From contig MCFE01000087.1 of NCBI GenBank assembly GCA_002104905.1, positions 1 through 64,000 of the forward strand: 64,000 nt of DNA, given 5' to 3'. A program made the position numbers and the translations under genes. The stretch comes from Basidiobolus meristosporus CBS 931.73. Its lineage: Eukaryota; Basidiobolomycota; Basidiobolomycetes; Basidiobolales; Basidiobolaceae. The notes under the pieces were generated by a model, which was given only the letters and a program-made list of their open reading frames with translations, did no database searches and was not told the DNA's origin. Each line of letters opens with the position of its first letter. Position 1 is the first letter of the stretch. This document shows positions 1 through 12,540 of this stretch, piece by piece.

Positions 1-2155
1 AACGGATTCCTGGTTCGTGCTACGTGCTATTAGGCAATTTACCACATATGTGGGAGATTCTAAACAAATACCCGGCATTCATTGATAAGACAAATGAATA
101 ATTTGAACATCAGCCTGGCATTACCTCAGTACATCCTCCCAGCAGTATCTGCAATGCATGACCAAATAGCATAATTGCAAGGGACTTTCATTTGGAAGGT
201 GAATGCAAGTAAGCATTAGGATCAACGGATATACGTCACCCCAGGTCACATTCCAGCCAAGAAGAAAGCCACAAGCAGATTGCACATATATAGTGGATGT
301 GTATTGCTTGCGACAATAAGCCGGCTTTTCCTTGAGTAAGAAATCAAAAACTCCGCAACAGATAATGTCAGTTGAAGATTAACCGATAACAAGCAAATAC
401 ACCGGAAGCATGGCCAATAAGGGCTCTTAAGGCTCCATCAACAAACCAAGTTCCTAGCTTGCATAGGACTCGGTAGAAGATCAAAATACCCCAAGTTCCT
501 AGCTTGTGATCAGGATTTCCTAATATGATCCCATGCCACTCAGTCGCAAATCATCACCGAAGATCAATCGAATCAAGATCACTAGCACGGCTTTCCGCCT
601 CTCGAAACACATCATTGGCCTCAATACTTTGTCGGGCAATTAAATCTGAGATTGGCTGCCATTCAACACCGAGAAACTCCCAAATCAAGACTCGGCTCTA
701 CGTTTTTCTCAGTCCAAATGAGCCAAGATTACGTGAACCCTCTTCATTTGGATCGTTCTCCTGCTTCTCGATTGGCATGTTTGCTCGGTGGGAAAATATG
801 GCTTGGTGAGGTCTATTATGTACCGTTCTGTAGCATCAAGATGGTTGGGATGAGACTGAACTTTGTTAAATTAACGATATATGTATTCGTTTGGGCGGTC
901 TGGATGAATTTGAAATTTCTGTTAACATGGAGTAATAGCGCTTGGTTTAGGCCATTGAGCTAGATAATTTTAACCAATGTTGCTAAATATACCATCATGC
1001 CAGAGTACGCTCTCTGAATCTTACTGTGGTTTCAATAGCGGTTGTTGACAACACAAGTCCAAGTTTATACTCGGAAAATTTCAACTGATTGTTTGTTACA
1101 TTACCAATAATATTATAACTGGGCTGAGCACTTTTGAGTTATCATTAGACCTAAGTCAATGATAGTATTGTAAATAGTCTGAGAATGGTAGAAGTGCTAC
1201 AGAGAGCTGAAAATTCTGCTTATATCTACTTGGACATATAGATTCATAGTTTCAGAAAACTAATAATAACAATGCTTTGAAAGGAGTCCCAGTAAGTGAT
1301 TTGCCAATTTTACAGTCATATGGGAAAGTTTAAAAGTTTTACTTACTTTCATGGCTTCATTAACTCAAAGAGGCTTTGAACAGAAATATACATGACTTAC
1401 CAGAGTGAGCCATATAAATACTTGGCTCGCATATTATGTTATTTCTATCAAACTTTCAGTCAGAATTTTCTTGGAATATATCTTACCAAAGTGCCAGGTG
1501 CCCAGATTATGAGAGCTTAATGAGCTGTCCGAAAGCCCCTGAATGTTGCAAGCATGTTTTTGGGACCTTGCTTGTAATCGCTTAAATACTACTTTTATAT
1601 TCAATAAATCATCAAGCAAAAAACCACATACTCAACTTGTTCCCCAATTCACTTCAATATCTGCAAGACTCTCTCAGCAGGCTATGAGCATCAGGCTGTC
1701 ACTGCGATCTTTTTCTTTGCTGAGGAGTTGGATACCTACAATTATCAAACAATCTACTAGTACACTCAATCACTTCCAATATCTCCAAAACTTTCATAAC
1801 ATTCTCTTGACAAATCAGCTATCATTACAACATAGCTGAGGTGACAATTGGAAAAAGGGAGTTTTGCGCTTATAGATTTATTTGTTTGAAGTAGGGTATT
1901 TTCCCCTACGGTTCATGATTTTAGCTTGTAGGATATCAATTTTGTATTCTATCACTACATACTAAGATTGGATTCCAAAGGGACAATAATCAATATATTT
2001 ATCAAAGATATACCAAGAACTAAGTTTTTGCATAAATATGTGTTATTTATCTAAGAAGTAATCAAGCTCATAATGCATGCCATTTGGCCGTGGCTCTCTA
2101 GTTGTAAATATAGTGTCGGGAACCACATAACAAAGGAATATGTACAGGACTTTGA
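1..2155. other. Repeat-derived and intergenic DNA
   Basis: No convincing intact gene is seen. On the minus strand, 778 to 554 reads as a 26-codon ORF, an in-frame TAG, then about 47 more sensible codons ending in TGA. No GT-AG intron removes the stop in frame, so it may be a decayed gene fragment. From about 1437 the sequence matches other copies of LTR family G in this window. Confidence 0.4.
1437..1801 (+). repeat. Solo LTR-like repeat, family G
   Basis: The repeat starts TGTTAT and ends with ATAACA. Its body (a 'caggtgcccagat..atgagag' stretch, then 'aatcatcaagc' and 'cttc.aatatct') recurs at 47692-47996, inverted at 41200-41396, and in part at 14795-14905. The 3' end occurs twice here (about 1650 and 1770), so this copy has an internal duplication or two overlapping fragments. 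No internal coding region is attached. Confidence 0.55.
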
Positions 2156-3736
2156 TTATATTCTAGAGTATCTGTCTTGCTTGCATGCTGCAAAGAATGG
2201 CTTATCAGAAGGAACATATATCCAAAGAACCATCATCATTGTGGACATGGCAATAGCAGCTAGAGGTAAGACAAGAATGCCGAATCCACCAGCAATCTGA
2301 CCAGTTAAAAACGGAAAGAGGGCAGCACCACCTGCGCCTAGTCTAATATTGAAGTATTAGTAAATCAAATGAAATCCATAATGAAGGAATACTTACGCAG
2401 ACATAAATCCAATCGAAGTAGCGTGATACTTCCTAGCAAGTACTCGAGAAGCTAGGGCAATCGTTGTGGGAAACATTGGGCCCAACAAAAAGCCATTGAT
2501 GATGAACACTATCAGGAAAGGACGGTTAAAAACCATTCACACGCAAATCAATCACATAGTTCATACCTGTTGAATTGACGACAGCATCAGCAGAAACCAT
2601 CATAAGGACAAGCCCTCCAATAATAGCCATGGTAAACAAAGTGATCATGAACTTCTCGCCATATCTACCAGACATATAGCCTAGCACAATTCGACCGGCC
2701 GCCAGAGCTGCCCAGTATCCCGACACAACCCGGCCCATGGAAACTTCATCACCATGTCTTCCTTCCGTCAAAAAGGTATAGCCCCAGCCGCCCATAGTAA
2801 CCTCCACGCCAACATAGATCAAGATGTAAGCTGCGCCTACAATAGTCATGCGGTTGAAAATGGCTGCACGGGTAAGCTCAGCATGAGTTTCCTTGATACT
2901 GTCATTCACACCAGGGCCGTTGCTCAGTAGTTGAGCTCCTTCGTCTTCTTCACTTGCAACCACTTCTTCAGCTACCGCCTCAAAGTCAACATGGTAGTAT
3001 CCAACAGTAACACAAATAATATTCACAAGTGCACCCAAAGCCATGAATACATACATGCCCTTCCATGAAATGTCGTGTTGCAGTAAGATGGTGGCAACCA
3101 AGGGACTTAACATGGCGCCAATCCCATAGACGGCTAACAATATTACCCAGAAAAGAAATCATTAATTCAGGAACAAATATAGAAGTATTGTTATGACGCT
3201 GGTTACTTACAGTGCAAGATGTTGAGCATAACGGTTGCAAGGGGTATATTGGCGATATAGACATTCATCGCCGCGGCCAGCAATGCCATCCCGGCACCGG
3301 TGAATACGATGAATCCACACATCAACGGAAACGGAAAGCCAAACATAAGGAAGGAATACGAAAAGAGCATCATACCAGCACCGAGATACAATGTTCTCAA
3401 TTGGCCTAGACGATGAACGATATAACCATTGATACTTGCACTAGAGAAGAATCCCAAAGCACTGCATAAGAAGAGTAAAGAGATTGTCTCGTTTGGAATG
3501 TTGTAGTACTGCTTCATTCGGGGGATAATAGCACCTAAACTACCATCATTCAACCCGGCCACAAGGCTGATGAACAAGGAAGCAAGAATAGGTTTAACGT
3601 GTCCTTTAAGATCTCTAAAGGATTCGGGTGACTTGCCATCCTTTTGAGCATTCACTTCTTCATTGTGTGGCTTCAAAAGTGTAGTATTCTCATTGGGATG
3701 ATCCGTAAAGGAGCCTTCTTGGTTGGGCCCGGTCAT
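2156..3736 (-). CDS. Major facilitator superfamily transporter
   Basis: A four-exon gene encodes about 463 aa: 3736-3211, 3133-2567, 2508-2397 and 2342-2156. All junctions are GT-AG and the phases join cleanly (526+567+112+187 nt). The N-terminus is a hydrophilic cytosolic tail of about 50 aa, followed by many hydrophobic segments arranged as an MFS carrier. An acidic loop near the middle (EEVVASEEDEG) separates the two halves. The overall pattern, with a DGSLGAIIPRM segment in helix 1 and a long central loop, resembles fungal sugar-permease-like MFS proteins of the BSC6/FucP type. It should be a plasma or internal membrane carrier; the substrate cannot be read from sequence. The start is the first ATG of an open N-terminal exon. 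Confidence 0.8.
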
Positions 3737-4972
3737 TGATTAGATATGCAAAAGGAAAATAGGCAGTATATATTGAAGAAACAACAAAAGGACGGATGGG
3801 CTCAAACAACATTTTCAGAACCTGTCAACCTTATATAAGGAACATTTTTAGGATGAATTAAATTGCTCTTCAAACGTTGTACAGGATACAAATTTTCGTA
3901 GAGCCAGCCAGTCAACAGTAGAAGTGGAATCCAGAATAATTTAACTTTGGTTGGATTTGTCAGATGATCGTCCCAAACCGTTAAGCTGATGCGGTTGGAT
4001 CAACCTTTTCCCAAAATACTGGCATTCAATGAACAGTGAAATCGATATCTTTTACTGGATGTGATGGGGGCCTTCTATGCCCCTCTGCCATGCTATATTA
4101 CGACCAAAGAGGTCACACTGCCTGGTTGCTGGTGGGTGTGGTCGGTAGATTTGATACTACCATGTTGGTTAGTGAATGCTAAACCCGTGTAAATTGCACA
4201 ACTCTACTCCTCATTATGACACATTTGACTTATTAATCACCGGTTTCTTTGTGAGCCGACACTCTGTATACGAGTTGCTTTGATCTGGTCAAGTAGAAGG
4301 GGACTCGAGCCGTCTATTGATTGTTTTTCATGAATGTTTGGTATGAAAACAAGGCGCACCAAGCAGATAGTCGCTACAAAAGCAGATGCACAACGGGTTT
4401 CAATACTCTGATACGATGAAGATTATCGCCATTCCCGCCCCTGCCATTAACCCACGCGCCTTTGCTATCTGAAAAGCTCAGTATGTTAGCCAACATGTAA
4501 CATAACCCACATACGCACAGACACACAATTGATTCCAATGTTGCATTGTAAATGTACCATGAAGTTGGCCAACCACATGGTAAACTAAGCAAGAGTTATA
4601 ACGCCAGCTTGAGAATATACACATAACACCTCAAACGATTCTGCGAAATCGTCGAGGAAACACATGCATCTACAACCTCGGTGTCAACGGCAATGAGATA
4701 TTCAGATGCTACGTAAATCTCCCTGGAATTGGTGGATGGGTGAAAATAGCCAAATGCGAGCCGGGAAAGAAGGCGTCGTGTGGTGCATGTGGTGGATAAT
4801 TAACTAAGAATGTTGTGCTGTCTGTCTATGATTCCCATCCCGATACCTTGTAGCCCATCAATAAATCAATTAGATGAAAGTGATAATTGGATCAGAGGCG
4901 TTTTCATTAACAAATTAAGGTTTTCATACTACAGTTTGAAGCAATAATTCATCTATTGTATGGATCTAAAGA
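3737..4972. other. Intergenic region with no gene seen
   Basis: It holds the likely promoter of the MFS gene on the minus strand and the 3' flank of the amidotransferase gene. The ORFs present lack coding character. No repeat shared with the rest of the window was noticed. Confidence 0.5.
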
Positions 4973-5995
4973 CTAACTATCCTCGACAAAGTTGCCCATG
5001 AAGAACTCCACTATTTTGGTGGCAAACCAAATGCTGTCATCAGGGAGTGTGAGTTTTGAGTAAACCGAGCTCGCCATTTCCGGGGTGAACTTTCCTTGCT
5101 GCTCCCGCGAACGGGTTATTTCCTCCACAATACCGGGGGTAAACTCTGGATGTGCCTGCACAGTCAGGATATGATTGGGCTTCAACATGGCCTGAACTTC
5201 GCACAAATCTGAGGAGCATAACACCTCCAAACCCGGTGGGCTATAGGATACAACATCCTCGTGCATTTGCTGCAATTGCTATGAGCAACGTGCCAAAGTT
5301 AAAACACTGGCTGTATTGAAGCGAATGACGGGGAACAGGCTTACCAGAGTATCCTTGTTGGTTTTCAACAACTTCTTTCCGGCGTTGTTGAGCTTTACCT
5401 CGGTGTGTCCAATCTAGGAAGAATAGTTTGAGAACAATTGCGAGGACCACCGTGATTATTATCGGTACATACCTCCCACCCCTTCTTGTTTTTCGCAACG
5501 GTACCGCCAAGAGCACGTGCAATAAGCTGATGCCCGAAACAAACACCAACCACTTTACACTCTGGAACATCCTCAATCAGTTGCTTGATGTACTCGTTAA
5601 AGTGGAAGATCCAGGGTTCGTTGCTAGCAGCAGAGGAGGCTGCGGAGGTTCAATAAAGCATAAATGGTTTGATTGGGATAGAACTGCAACTCTTGCCACT
5701 TACCTGAACCAGTGATGATCACACCGTGGAATGCTTCATGTTCTCTGGGATATTGCATTTGGGTGACATCAAAGCATTCAATCGAAAAATCAATGTTTCT
5801 TTTGGAATGGGCGACCGCCTTTTTCAACATAGCCGGGAATATTTGGGTGTAGTCACCAAATTTCTCGACTACCGGTTGAGATGGAGTGTCTGCTACGAGG
5901 AGAGCGATCTTTAGTGTAGTTGTGTGCTCGGAGATATTAGTAGTAGGCTTGAGCCTCTCCATTTTGGATTCAAGGTTCATCAGGTCAGCTTCCAT
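4973..5995 (-). CDS. Class I glutamine amidotransferase-like protein
   Basis: Four exons (5995-5704, 5639-5473, 5413-5345, 5278-4973) join in frame to about 277 aa. Exon 2 carries the nucleophile elbow VGVCFGHQ with the catalytic Cys, and the last exon carries VQAHPEF with the His/Glu of the triad. These are the hallmarks of a GATase1 domain. The protein has no synthetase domain fused to it, so it belongs to the stand-alone GMP-synthase-like amidotransferase group found in fungi. Members are thought to act on glutamine or gamma-glutamyl substrates, but the acceptor is unknown here. A cytosolic location is likely, as no signal peptide or membrane segment is seen. The first in-frame ATG at 5995 was taken as start. 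Confidence 0.82.
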
Positions 5996-6669
5996 ATTGC
6001 TAGGCTCTTGTAATACTCCAACTTTATTACTGGTGTGTATATATATATACGATTTGAGCAGGAGCTTCCTGTCTCGAGGACGCGCTCTTCGAAATCGCTT
6101 TCGTAATCAGTTATTTGATAGGTATCCTGGATTCAGTTAGATTGCAAAAGGAATTAAACCAATAATCTGCTCAATCTGACGCCTCCTTCTATTATCCGAT
6201 GTGATGTTTGGATACTGTTTACTGACTGATCATCTTCATTCTAGAACGTCAAGATTCAAACTTATATTTCACACCCATTCTGGATGAGAATTCAGACCAA
6301 GAAAACTGGATTCAAATATCAGATTGAAAGTTCAGAACAAAGCCGACGGCTTTGTTTAGGTGGTATTCCGGTTAGTCTCAGGGAGTATTTCGTAAGTGAC
6401 CTTGTGTGGGTATCCTTGACATAATGAGTGTTTGCATTGTTTGGGTTCATCAGAAGTGCAAATAACCCACAAGCCAATAGTGGAGCTTCCTGCTGAGATC
6501 TAAGCCACTCCTCATGAAGTAATCTGGTGAACCGCTACAATATTGGAAATCTATGGATGGCTTAGCTCACTGTGGAGATATAAATTACTCGGCGATCATT
6601 GATCCCCTCAGTGGAAATAAAGATTTCAGTTGTTGCACACCTCTGCCATTCTACAAAGTCCAGTACGTA
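5996..6669. other. Divergent intergenic region
   Basis: This lies between the amidotransferase gene (minus) and the fasciclin gene (plus) and probably holds both promoters. A short AT-alternating run (tatatatata) is at about 6040. The plus-strand reading frame is open upstream to 6553, but the signal peptide favours the ATG at 6670. Confidence 0.45.
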
Positions 6670-7908
6670 ATGAGATCCCTTTTGTTCCTGCAACTAGCTC
6701 TGCTCTCGAGTGCCACCGTCCTTACGTCCCCGCGTTCTGGACGCCCTCGTAGAGGCAACAACTCCGTTTTAGATCTCTTGGCCGAGGACAATCGCTTTTA
6801 TGACTTCATGGATGTTCTATCCAAAGAACGTGGCTTGACTGATGATTTGCAGGACAATAACCAAGAGGTGACCGTTTTTGCTCCGACAAACCAGGCATTC
6901 CAGAAACTGAGGAATACTTATCAAGGCCGTATTCCTCGCGATGAGCTCCGGGACGCCGTCCGCTACCACTTTATCCCCGAATGGTACGAGTACGAAGACC
7001 TGCGCGAAGAGAAGCTTATAGATACTCAGTTGACCCCCCGCGGGTTAGACGGAGAATCCCAAAAGATCCGTGTCGTTCGTAGAGAAGGCCACGTCGTGTT
7101 GAACAATTTGGTTTCAATCAGCGAGGCGGACTTGGAAGCAAGAAATGGGATCGTTCACGCCGTAGATGAAGTCCTACTTCCTCCGCCAAAGGTGACCGAC
7201 TTGATTTATCGCATGGCGAACAAATTCTCCACTTTCAGTGCTGCTTTGCAGAGGACTGGTCTGAACGAAGAGTTTGAGGGAGAAAGTAGCATTACTGCTT
7301 TCGTACCAACCAACGCGGCTTTCCGGAAACTCGGTTGCCGTGCGCTGAACTATCTGTTTAGCGAAGAGGGTGAAAAGGATCTGAGAAGGGTACTTGAATA
7401 TCATTTCTCCCCCGAACTCGTCTATGGTACCGAGATCGAGGAGCAGTCAGGTCATCGTGGCGGAAACAAAAATCGTGGTAGGTGGGGAGATCGTGATGAT
7501 GATGACTACGGTCGTGGCGGAAACAAAAATCGTGGTAGATGGGGAGATCGCGATGATGATGATGACTACGGTCGTGGAAGACGTAGAAGTGGACGTCGGG
7601 GTGACGACTGGGAGGCGAAGCTTAATTTGCAATACCCACGTGGAGGCCAAGGCAGGAGAAGACGTCCAGGCTATGATGATATCACCGAGTTACCATCATT
7701 CTTGCGTGGCGAAAAACTGTATCTCGAAGTGAAGAAAACACCCAGCCGAAGAGTCTTCATCAATGTGAACGACGAGGCACGAGTGATATTCTCCGACATC
7801 CCAGCTGAAAATGGAGTATTCCACGCCATTGATGAAGTATTATTACCAGAAAATCTAGATATTCCTGAGTACGACTGGTTCGATAATGATGACCAGTGCG
7901 ATTTTTGA
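6670..7908 (+). CDS. Secreted fasciclin (FAS1) domain protein
   Basis: A single-exon gene of 412 aa. The ATG at 6670 was chosen because it opens directly on a signal peptide (MRSLLFLQLALLSSATVLTS); an earlier in-frame ATG at 6553 would bury it. The first FAS1 domain covers roughly residues 35-170, with the conserved TVFAPTNQAF box and a closing HAVDEVLLPP. A second FAS1 begins at about 178 (AFVPTNAAF) and closes near 395 (HAIDEVLLP). Between these halves, at about residues 258-337, sits an insertion rich in Arg, Gly and Asp that contains two copies of a GGNKNRGRWGDRDDDDYGR unit. FAS1 proteins mediate cell adhesion or matrix binding. No GPI signal is evident at the acidic C-terminus, so it is probably secreted or wall-associated. 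Confidence 0.85.
   Translation: MRSLLFLQLALLSSATVLTSPRSGRPRRGNNSVLDLLAEDNRFYDFMDVLSKERGLTDDLQDNNQEVTVFAPTNQAFQKLRNTYQGRIPRDELRDAVRYHFIPEWYEYEDLREEKLIDTQLTPRGLDGESQKIRVVRREGHVVLNNLVSISEADLEARNGIVHAVDEVLLPPPKVTDLIYRMANKFSTFSAALQRTGLNEEFEGESSITAFVPTNAAFRKLGCRALNYLFSEEGEKDLRRVLEYHFSPELVYGTEIEEQSGHRGGNKNRGRWGDRDDDDYGRGGNKNRGRWGDRDDDDDYGRGRRRSGRRGDDWEAKLNLQYPRGGQGRRRRPGYDDITELPSFLRGEKLYLEVKKTPSRRVFINVNDEARVIFSDIPAENGVFHAIDEVLLPENLDIPEYDWFDNDDQCDF
7447..7577 (+). repeat. Tandem repeat inside the fasciclin gene
   Basis: Two near-identical units of about 63-66 bp encode the basic/acidic GGNKNRGRWGDR-DDDD-YGR motif. They differ mainly by one extra GAT codon, which indicates slippage. Confidence 0.75.
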
Positions 7909-8316
7909 ATTGTTCTCAATTAATACCAAATTTGACGAACCCCAATTGTCATGAGCGTGCGACAGAATGAAATAAAGGCTGCAGGTATCAACTAACATAC
8001 ACCAGAACTGGAAATGACTAGTTTAGATATTCTCCTCGACCAATGTTAAATACAATATATGGCTCAACCTGCAAAGTGTCTGAAACGGCCACGCTACATG
8101 CCATAATGTGATGTCAGCACGAGATTTATCGTGTACCTCAGAAGCATTCCACACTGATATTTCATACATCATGATTAAAGAGCCATAAAAAATCATGGAA
8201 TTCAATAATTAATATACGAAGATTTCCTATTAACACCCTGCTCATGCTCACTTCTCCAGTGAAGCTAAATATAGAGGATTGCACTTTCGACAATACTTGT
8301 AGCGGCGCTAAAAAGA
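7909..8316. other. Intergenic, no gene seen
   Basis: AT-rich 3' flank of the fasciclin gene. Nothing recognisable. Confidence 0.4.
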
Positions 8317-8387
8317 TGCGCCGTCCGGGAATCGAACCCGGGGCTAAAGCTTGGGAAGCTTCAATTCTACCACTGTACTAACGGCGC
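8317..8387 (-). tRNA. tRNA-Gly (CCC), copy 1
   Basis: The 71-nt gene folds with a perfect 7-bp acceptor stem (GCGCCGT/ACGGCGC), the anticodon loop TTCCCAA and a perfect 5-bp T stem. The discriminator base is A. The anticodon CCC reads GGG. A T5 run follows the 3' end as a Pol III terminator. No LTR or other repeat was noticed next to it, so it could be the ancestral locus of the family in this window. Confidence 0.95.
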
Positions 8388-9346
8388 TCGGCTTGGCAAA
8401 ATCAATTTGGATATTTTGTAATTCCCCAAGCTCTTCGGTTGAAAATAGCTTAGATTCCCATCGACAGGGCCTTTGTACTATTCATTTATTTGAGGCACCA
8501 ACTCCAGTTTTGTAACCACGCATAATTCGTGGATGCATTATTGTAACTCTTCAAATCTTTAGCCAACTTCACGCAACTGTATGTACTCTAGGGTTTGGGC
8601 TAATGCAGGGCTTCCCTCCCGACTAAAAATAAACTTATTGATAACAATGTGTTCAGATTGATTTGAAACAATCATCATCGGGATTCATTGGTTTATTAAC
8701 AGCTAGATCAGCTTATTGGTGATGTGATGTTGGGGACGGTAATTTCCCCATGATTGTTTATGGGAGTTCGAAATTCGCCATTATCTAGAATTATGATCGG
8801 TCATGTAAATAGTCAAGAAAACACCCAATAAACCGATATATTCCTGGGAACTCTAGATCCAATAAATTGTGTACAAATCAAAACCATCAAGGCAAGCTGG
8901 ATGGGAATTTCTCAAGAAAATCAACCAAGTAGATCAAATTGATTAGGTGTTCGAATTCGCTTTTTCAGGACTTCAACTTTTTTTTGTACTTAGCAATTGG
9001 GTGGATACTCCCCTGCTTATTAGGCAGCCCCAAAATTTCGTTTTTTAATGAGTTGGTATTGAAAGGTAAATGAAGTCTTAGGTGAAAATCGGTCACCCAA
9101 AACCGTTGGCTGCATCAAATAGTTAGGTAGGTTACGACTTGTGTTTTTTTTATATAATAGCCGCCCTCATCATCAAGGACTTAGAATTTTTTACCCTCCT
9201 TCTTCTACCTGCATCGGACTTTTCCTTTTTACTGAAATTGTTCTGTAGAAGTCCACCCTACTTGACTTATTTCGCCCATCTTGTTCAACTCCAAATTTGT
9301 TTTGTTGAAGTTCCAAGTCGTCCCCTAGGCTAGTTGGGTTCTCATA
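8388..9346. other. Intergenic region upstream of topoisomerase I
   Basis: No gene is recognised. It contains the presumed TOP1 promoter, with pyrimidine-rich tracts at about 9180-9260. Confidence 0.4.
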
Positions 9347-12204
9347 ATGGTTGATTCCGAAGACGATATCCCTCTTGGTCGTAGAGCTCAAAGGAAGCTT
9401 CAGGTTTCCTCAGATTACGATTCTGATGACGATGTTCCGCTTCAAAAACGCTCCCAAGGCGAAGCTGCTATAAAACAAGAAGGTACCTATATCCTGAATT
9501 TTCCTTCCCAAATGGTCATTTGCTCTAGGATGCGGGTTTACCACAGTTCAATCGATCTTGATGCTAATTGCTAACGCGCTTCTTTTCCGTAGGGAGAGCT
9601 TCTGACAATAAAGGTCAGAATCTTGCCAATGGCACTAACGGTGTGAAGAGAGGTACAGAGGAGGAACAGGTAATACCTTATGTTTTGCTTTGTGATGACT
9701 TTGGGAGATCCAAATTGGGAAATCCCTTTATTTGTCAACCGATTGCTAAGGATACACCACATCCCACCAATGAAATTTCAAGCAGTATTAATACGAACTC
9801 TACTCTATACACCTGCTAATTTCCATTTCTAACCAAACTAGGCTACGCGTAAAAAAATCAAAACCGAAGATTCTTCTGATGACGAGCCTTTGGTAAGCGC
9901 ACGTCATATTTCCTCGCGGTGGCGCGTTTCGAGGTGTGCTAACCGAGTGACGTTTAGGTCAAACGCGTGTCCAAAGCTAAAAGCAAACCTGTCAAGACGG
10001 AGCCGGGTTCCAACACACCCGTTAGAAAGCGTGCCGCCAAGGTTAAGCAGGAGTCTGATGATGAAGACGTACCTTTGGCTAAGAAGTCTGCCACTAAAAA
10101 ATCCGAGCCTCGTGTAAAGAAAGAATCCACGCCATCCACTCCCACTGCTCGCGGAAGAAAGAAGAATGAAACCACCCCCAGTAAAGATAAGGGCAAGGTT
10201 AAAGAAGAAGAGGAGGAGGAGGTATACAAGTGGTGGGAAGCTGAAAATCAGGATAATACTATCAAATGGACCTCTCTGGAGCACAATGGTGTATTGTTCC
10301 CTCCGGACTATGTCTCACACGGAGTAAAGATGAAGTACGACGGCAAACCTATCGAGCTGTTGCCAGAAGCCGAGGAAGTGGCCAGTTTCTTTGCTACCTT
10401 ACTCGGCTCAGATCATGGCAACAATCCAACATTCCAAAAGAACTTCTTTAACGATTGGACTGAGTTGATGAAGAAGGTTTATGAGGAGAAAAAGCTACCA
10501 CCGCCACCCATCAAGGAGTTCGCCAAGTGCGATTTTACTCCTATGTTTGACCACTTCCAAAGAGAGAAAGAGGCCAAAAAGGCAATGACCAAGGAAGAGA
10601 AGGCAGAAATCAAGGCCCAGAAATTGGTCATTGAAGAGAAATACGGTTATGCAATTCTAGATGGTAGAAGAGAGAAGGTTGGCAACTTTAGAATTGAACC
10701 CCCTGGTCTATTCCGTGGACGTGGTGAGCATCCCAAGACGGGATGTTTGAAGCAGCGTGTGCAACCAGAGCAGGTGACCATCAATATCGGCAAGGATGCC
10801 AAAATCCCCGAAGCACCTCCTGGTCACCAATGGGGCAAGATTATTCACGACAACACGGTTACATGGCTTGCAATGTGGAAAGAGAACGTCAACGACAACA
10901 TCAAGTATGTTTTCTTGGCAGCTGGCAGCTCCCTCAAGGGGCAGAGTGATCTAAAGAAGTTCGAGAAGGCCAGAAACCTCAAGAAACTGGTCGGAAAGAT
11001 CAGACGTGATTACATGGAAGAGCTGAAGCACAAAGTGATGGCCACCAGACAGCGCGCCACTGCATTGTACCTTATTGATCGATTGGCACTCAGAGCTGGT
11101 AACGAGAAGGGTGATGATGAAGCCGATACCGTTGGTTGTTGCTCGCTTCGATATGAGCATATTGAGCTAGTCCCCCCTAATACCGTCGTGTTTGACTTCT
11201 TGGGTAAAGATTCTATCAGATACTACAACGAAGTCAATGTCGACGAACAGGTATTCAAGAACTTGAAATTGTTCAAGAAACCGCCCAAGGGAGAGGGTGA
11301 CGATTTATTCGATCGTCTTACTACTCAGTCACTCAACAAGCATTTATCTTCCCTTATGCCTAGTCTTACTGCTAAGGTATTCCGTACCTACAATGCGTCC
11401 TTCACCTTCCAAGATGAGTTGAAAAAGACCCCTGTCGATGGGACCATTGCCGAAAAGTTGTTAGCTTATAACCGCGCCAATCGACAGGTTGCAGTTCTAT
11501 GTAACCATCAACGGAGTGTCAGTAAGGCTCATGGTGCTCAAATGACTAGAATCCAAGACAAGTTACGAGCCCTCAAGTACCAGCGCCGTCGTCACAAGTA
11601 TCAGCTAGCTGCTATGGACCCTAAGCTGAAGAAAAAGCGGCCCGAGCTTTTCGAACCCGAATCGGACCTTGAGGAGGATTGGATTGAGGAGTATGAAAAA
11701 GATATGTTGGAAAAGGAGCGTGAAAAGATCAAAGCGAAGTTTGAAAAGGATAACCAGGCACTGAAGGACAACAAGGAGAAGCCACTACCACAATCTGAAC
11801 TGAAGGAATTACTCTCCAAGGTTGACGAGAAGGCCAAGGAGCTGAAGCAAGAAAAGAAAACTGGGGAAGTTTACGCTATCAAGAAGAATGCTACGGTTGA
11901 AAGACTTGAGACCGCCATCAGTAAACTTACCGAAAGGATTCTGACGACGAAGACCATGATGGTCGACAAGGATGAGAACAAGACTACTGCTCTTGGTACC
12001 TCGAAAATCAACTACATCGACCCTCGTATTTCTGCTGCTTGGTGCAAGAAGTACGATGTGCCTTTGGAGAAGATTTTCAACAAGAGTTTGAGAGAAAAGT
12101 TCAAGTGGGCCATGGACGTTGATGAGGATTGGGTAAGTCTCCATTGGTACGATGTGTTTGAATCATCCGATCTAACCTATTCTTTGTCATTTTAGGAATT
12201 TTAA
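9347..12204 (+). CDS. TOP1: DNA topoisomerase I (type IB)
   Basis: Five exons (9347-9482, 9593-9669, 9842-9892, 9958-12132, 12196-12204) give about 815 aa. The last exon encodes only Glu-Phe-stop, restoring the DEDWEF ending, close to the DEDYEF of animal enzymes. The N-terminal ~190 residues are a charged tail with repeated D-[ED]-D-[VI]-P-L motifs and lysine clusters, as in nuclear TOP1. The core starts at KWWE and contains TRQRATALYLIDRLALRAG, holding catalytic-pocket residues. A basic coiled linker follows, then the C-terminal SKINYIDPRI motif with the nucleophilic Tyr at about residue 774. It relaxes supercoils during transcription and replication in the nucleus. Introns lie only in the tail region and at the extreme 3' end. 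Confidence 0.95.
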
Positions 12205-12540
12205 AATGAACTTCTCGATCATCGGCTCACTCCACCCCGACCCTCCCTCAATTTTCCTTCTATTCCTTTATCTTTGACACCAACAGTTTTTAGAAACAGT
12301 GATTTATTCATCTTCAAGATCTCTACACCTCCGTTAAGTGATTCCCATCTTTTTTTTATACATAGTATTTATATTTGTTGTAGAATAAATCTTCACCACC
12401 TCGTCAACAAGACCCTACCTACGTGGAATGTTCGAAATGCGGCACCTAAATGGTAAAGAAATTCCTCGGCTGAGTAGAATACGTGATCCCATACTTCGAT
12501 TCACGGCGGGGGACGAGGCGAATCACAAGATGTCCACTAA

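Noticed and set aside
554-778. Minus-strand reading with one in-frame TAG
   Set aside because: No splice pair removes the stop in frame and no homologue is recognised. At best it is a decayed fragment.
6553-6669. N-terminal extension of the fasciclin ORF
   Set aside because: Starting here would place 39 residues before an evident signal peptide, so the ATG at 6670 was preferred.
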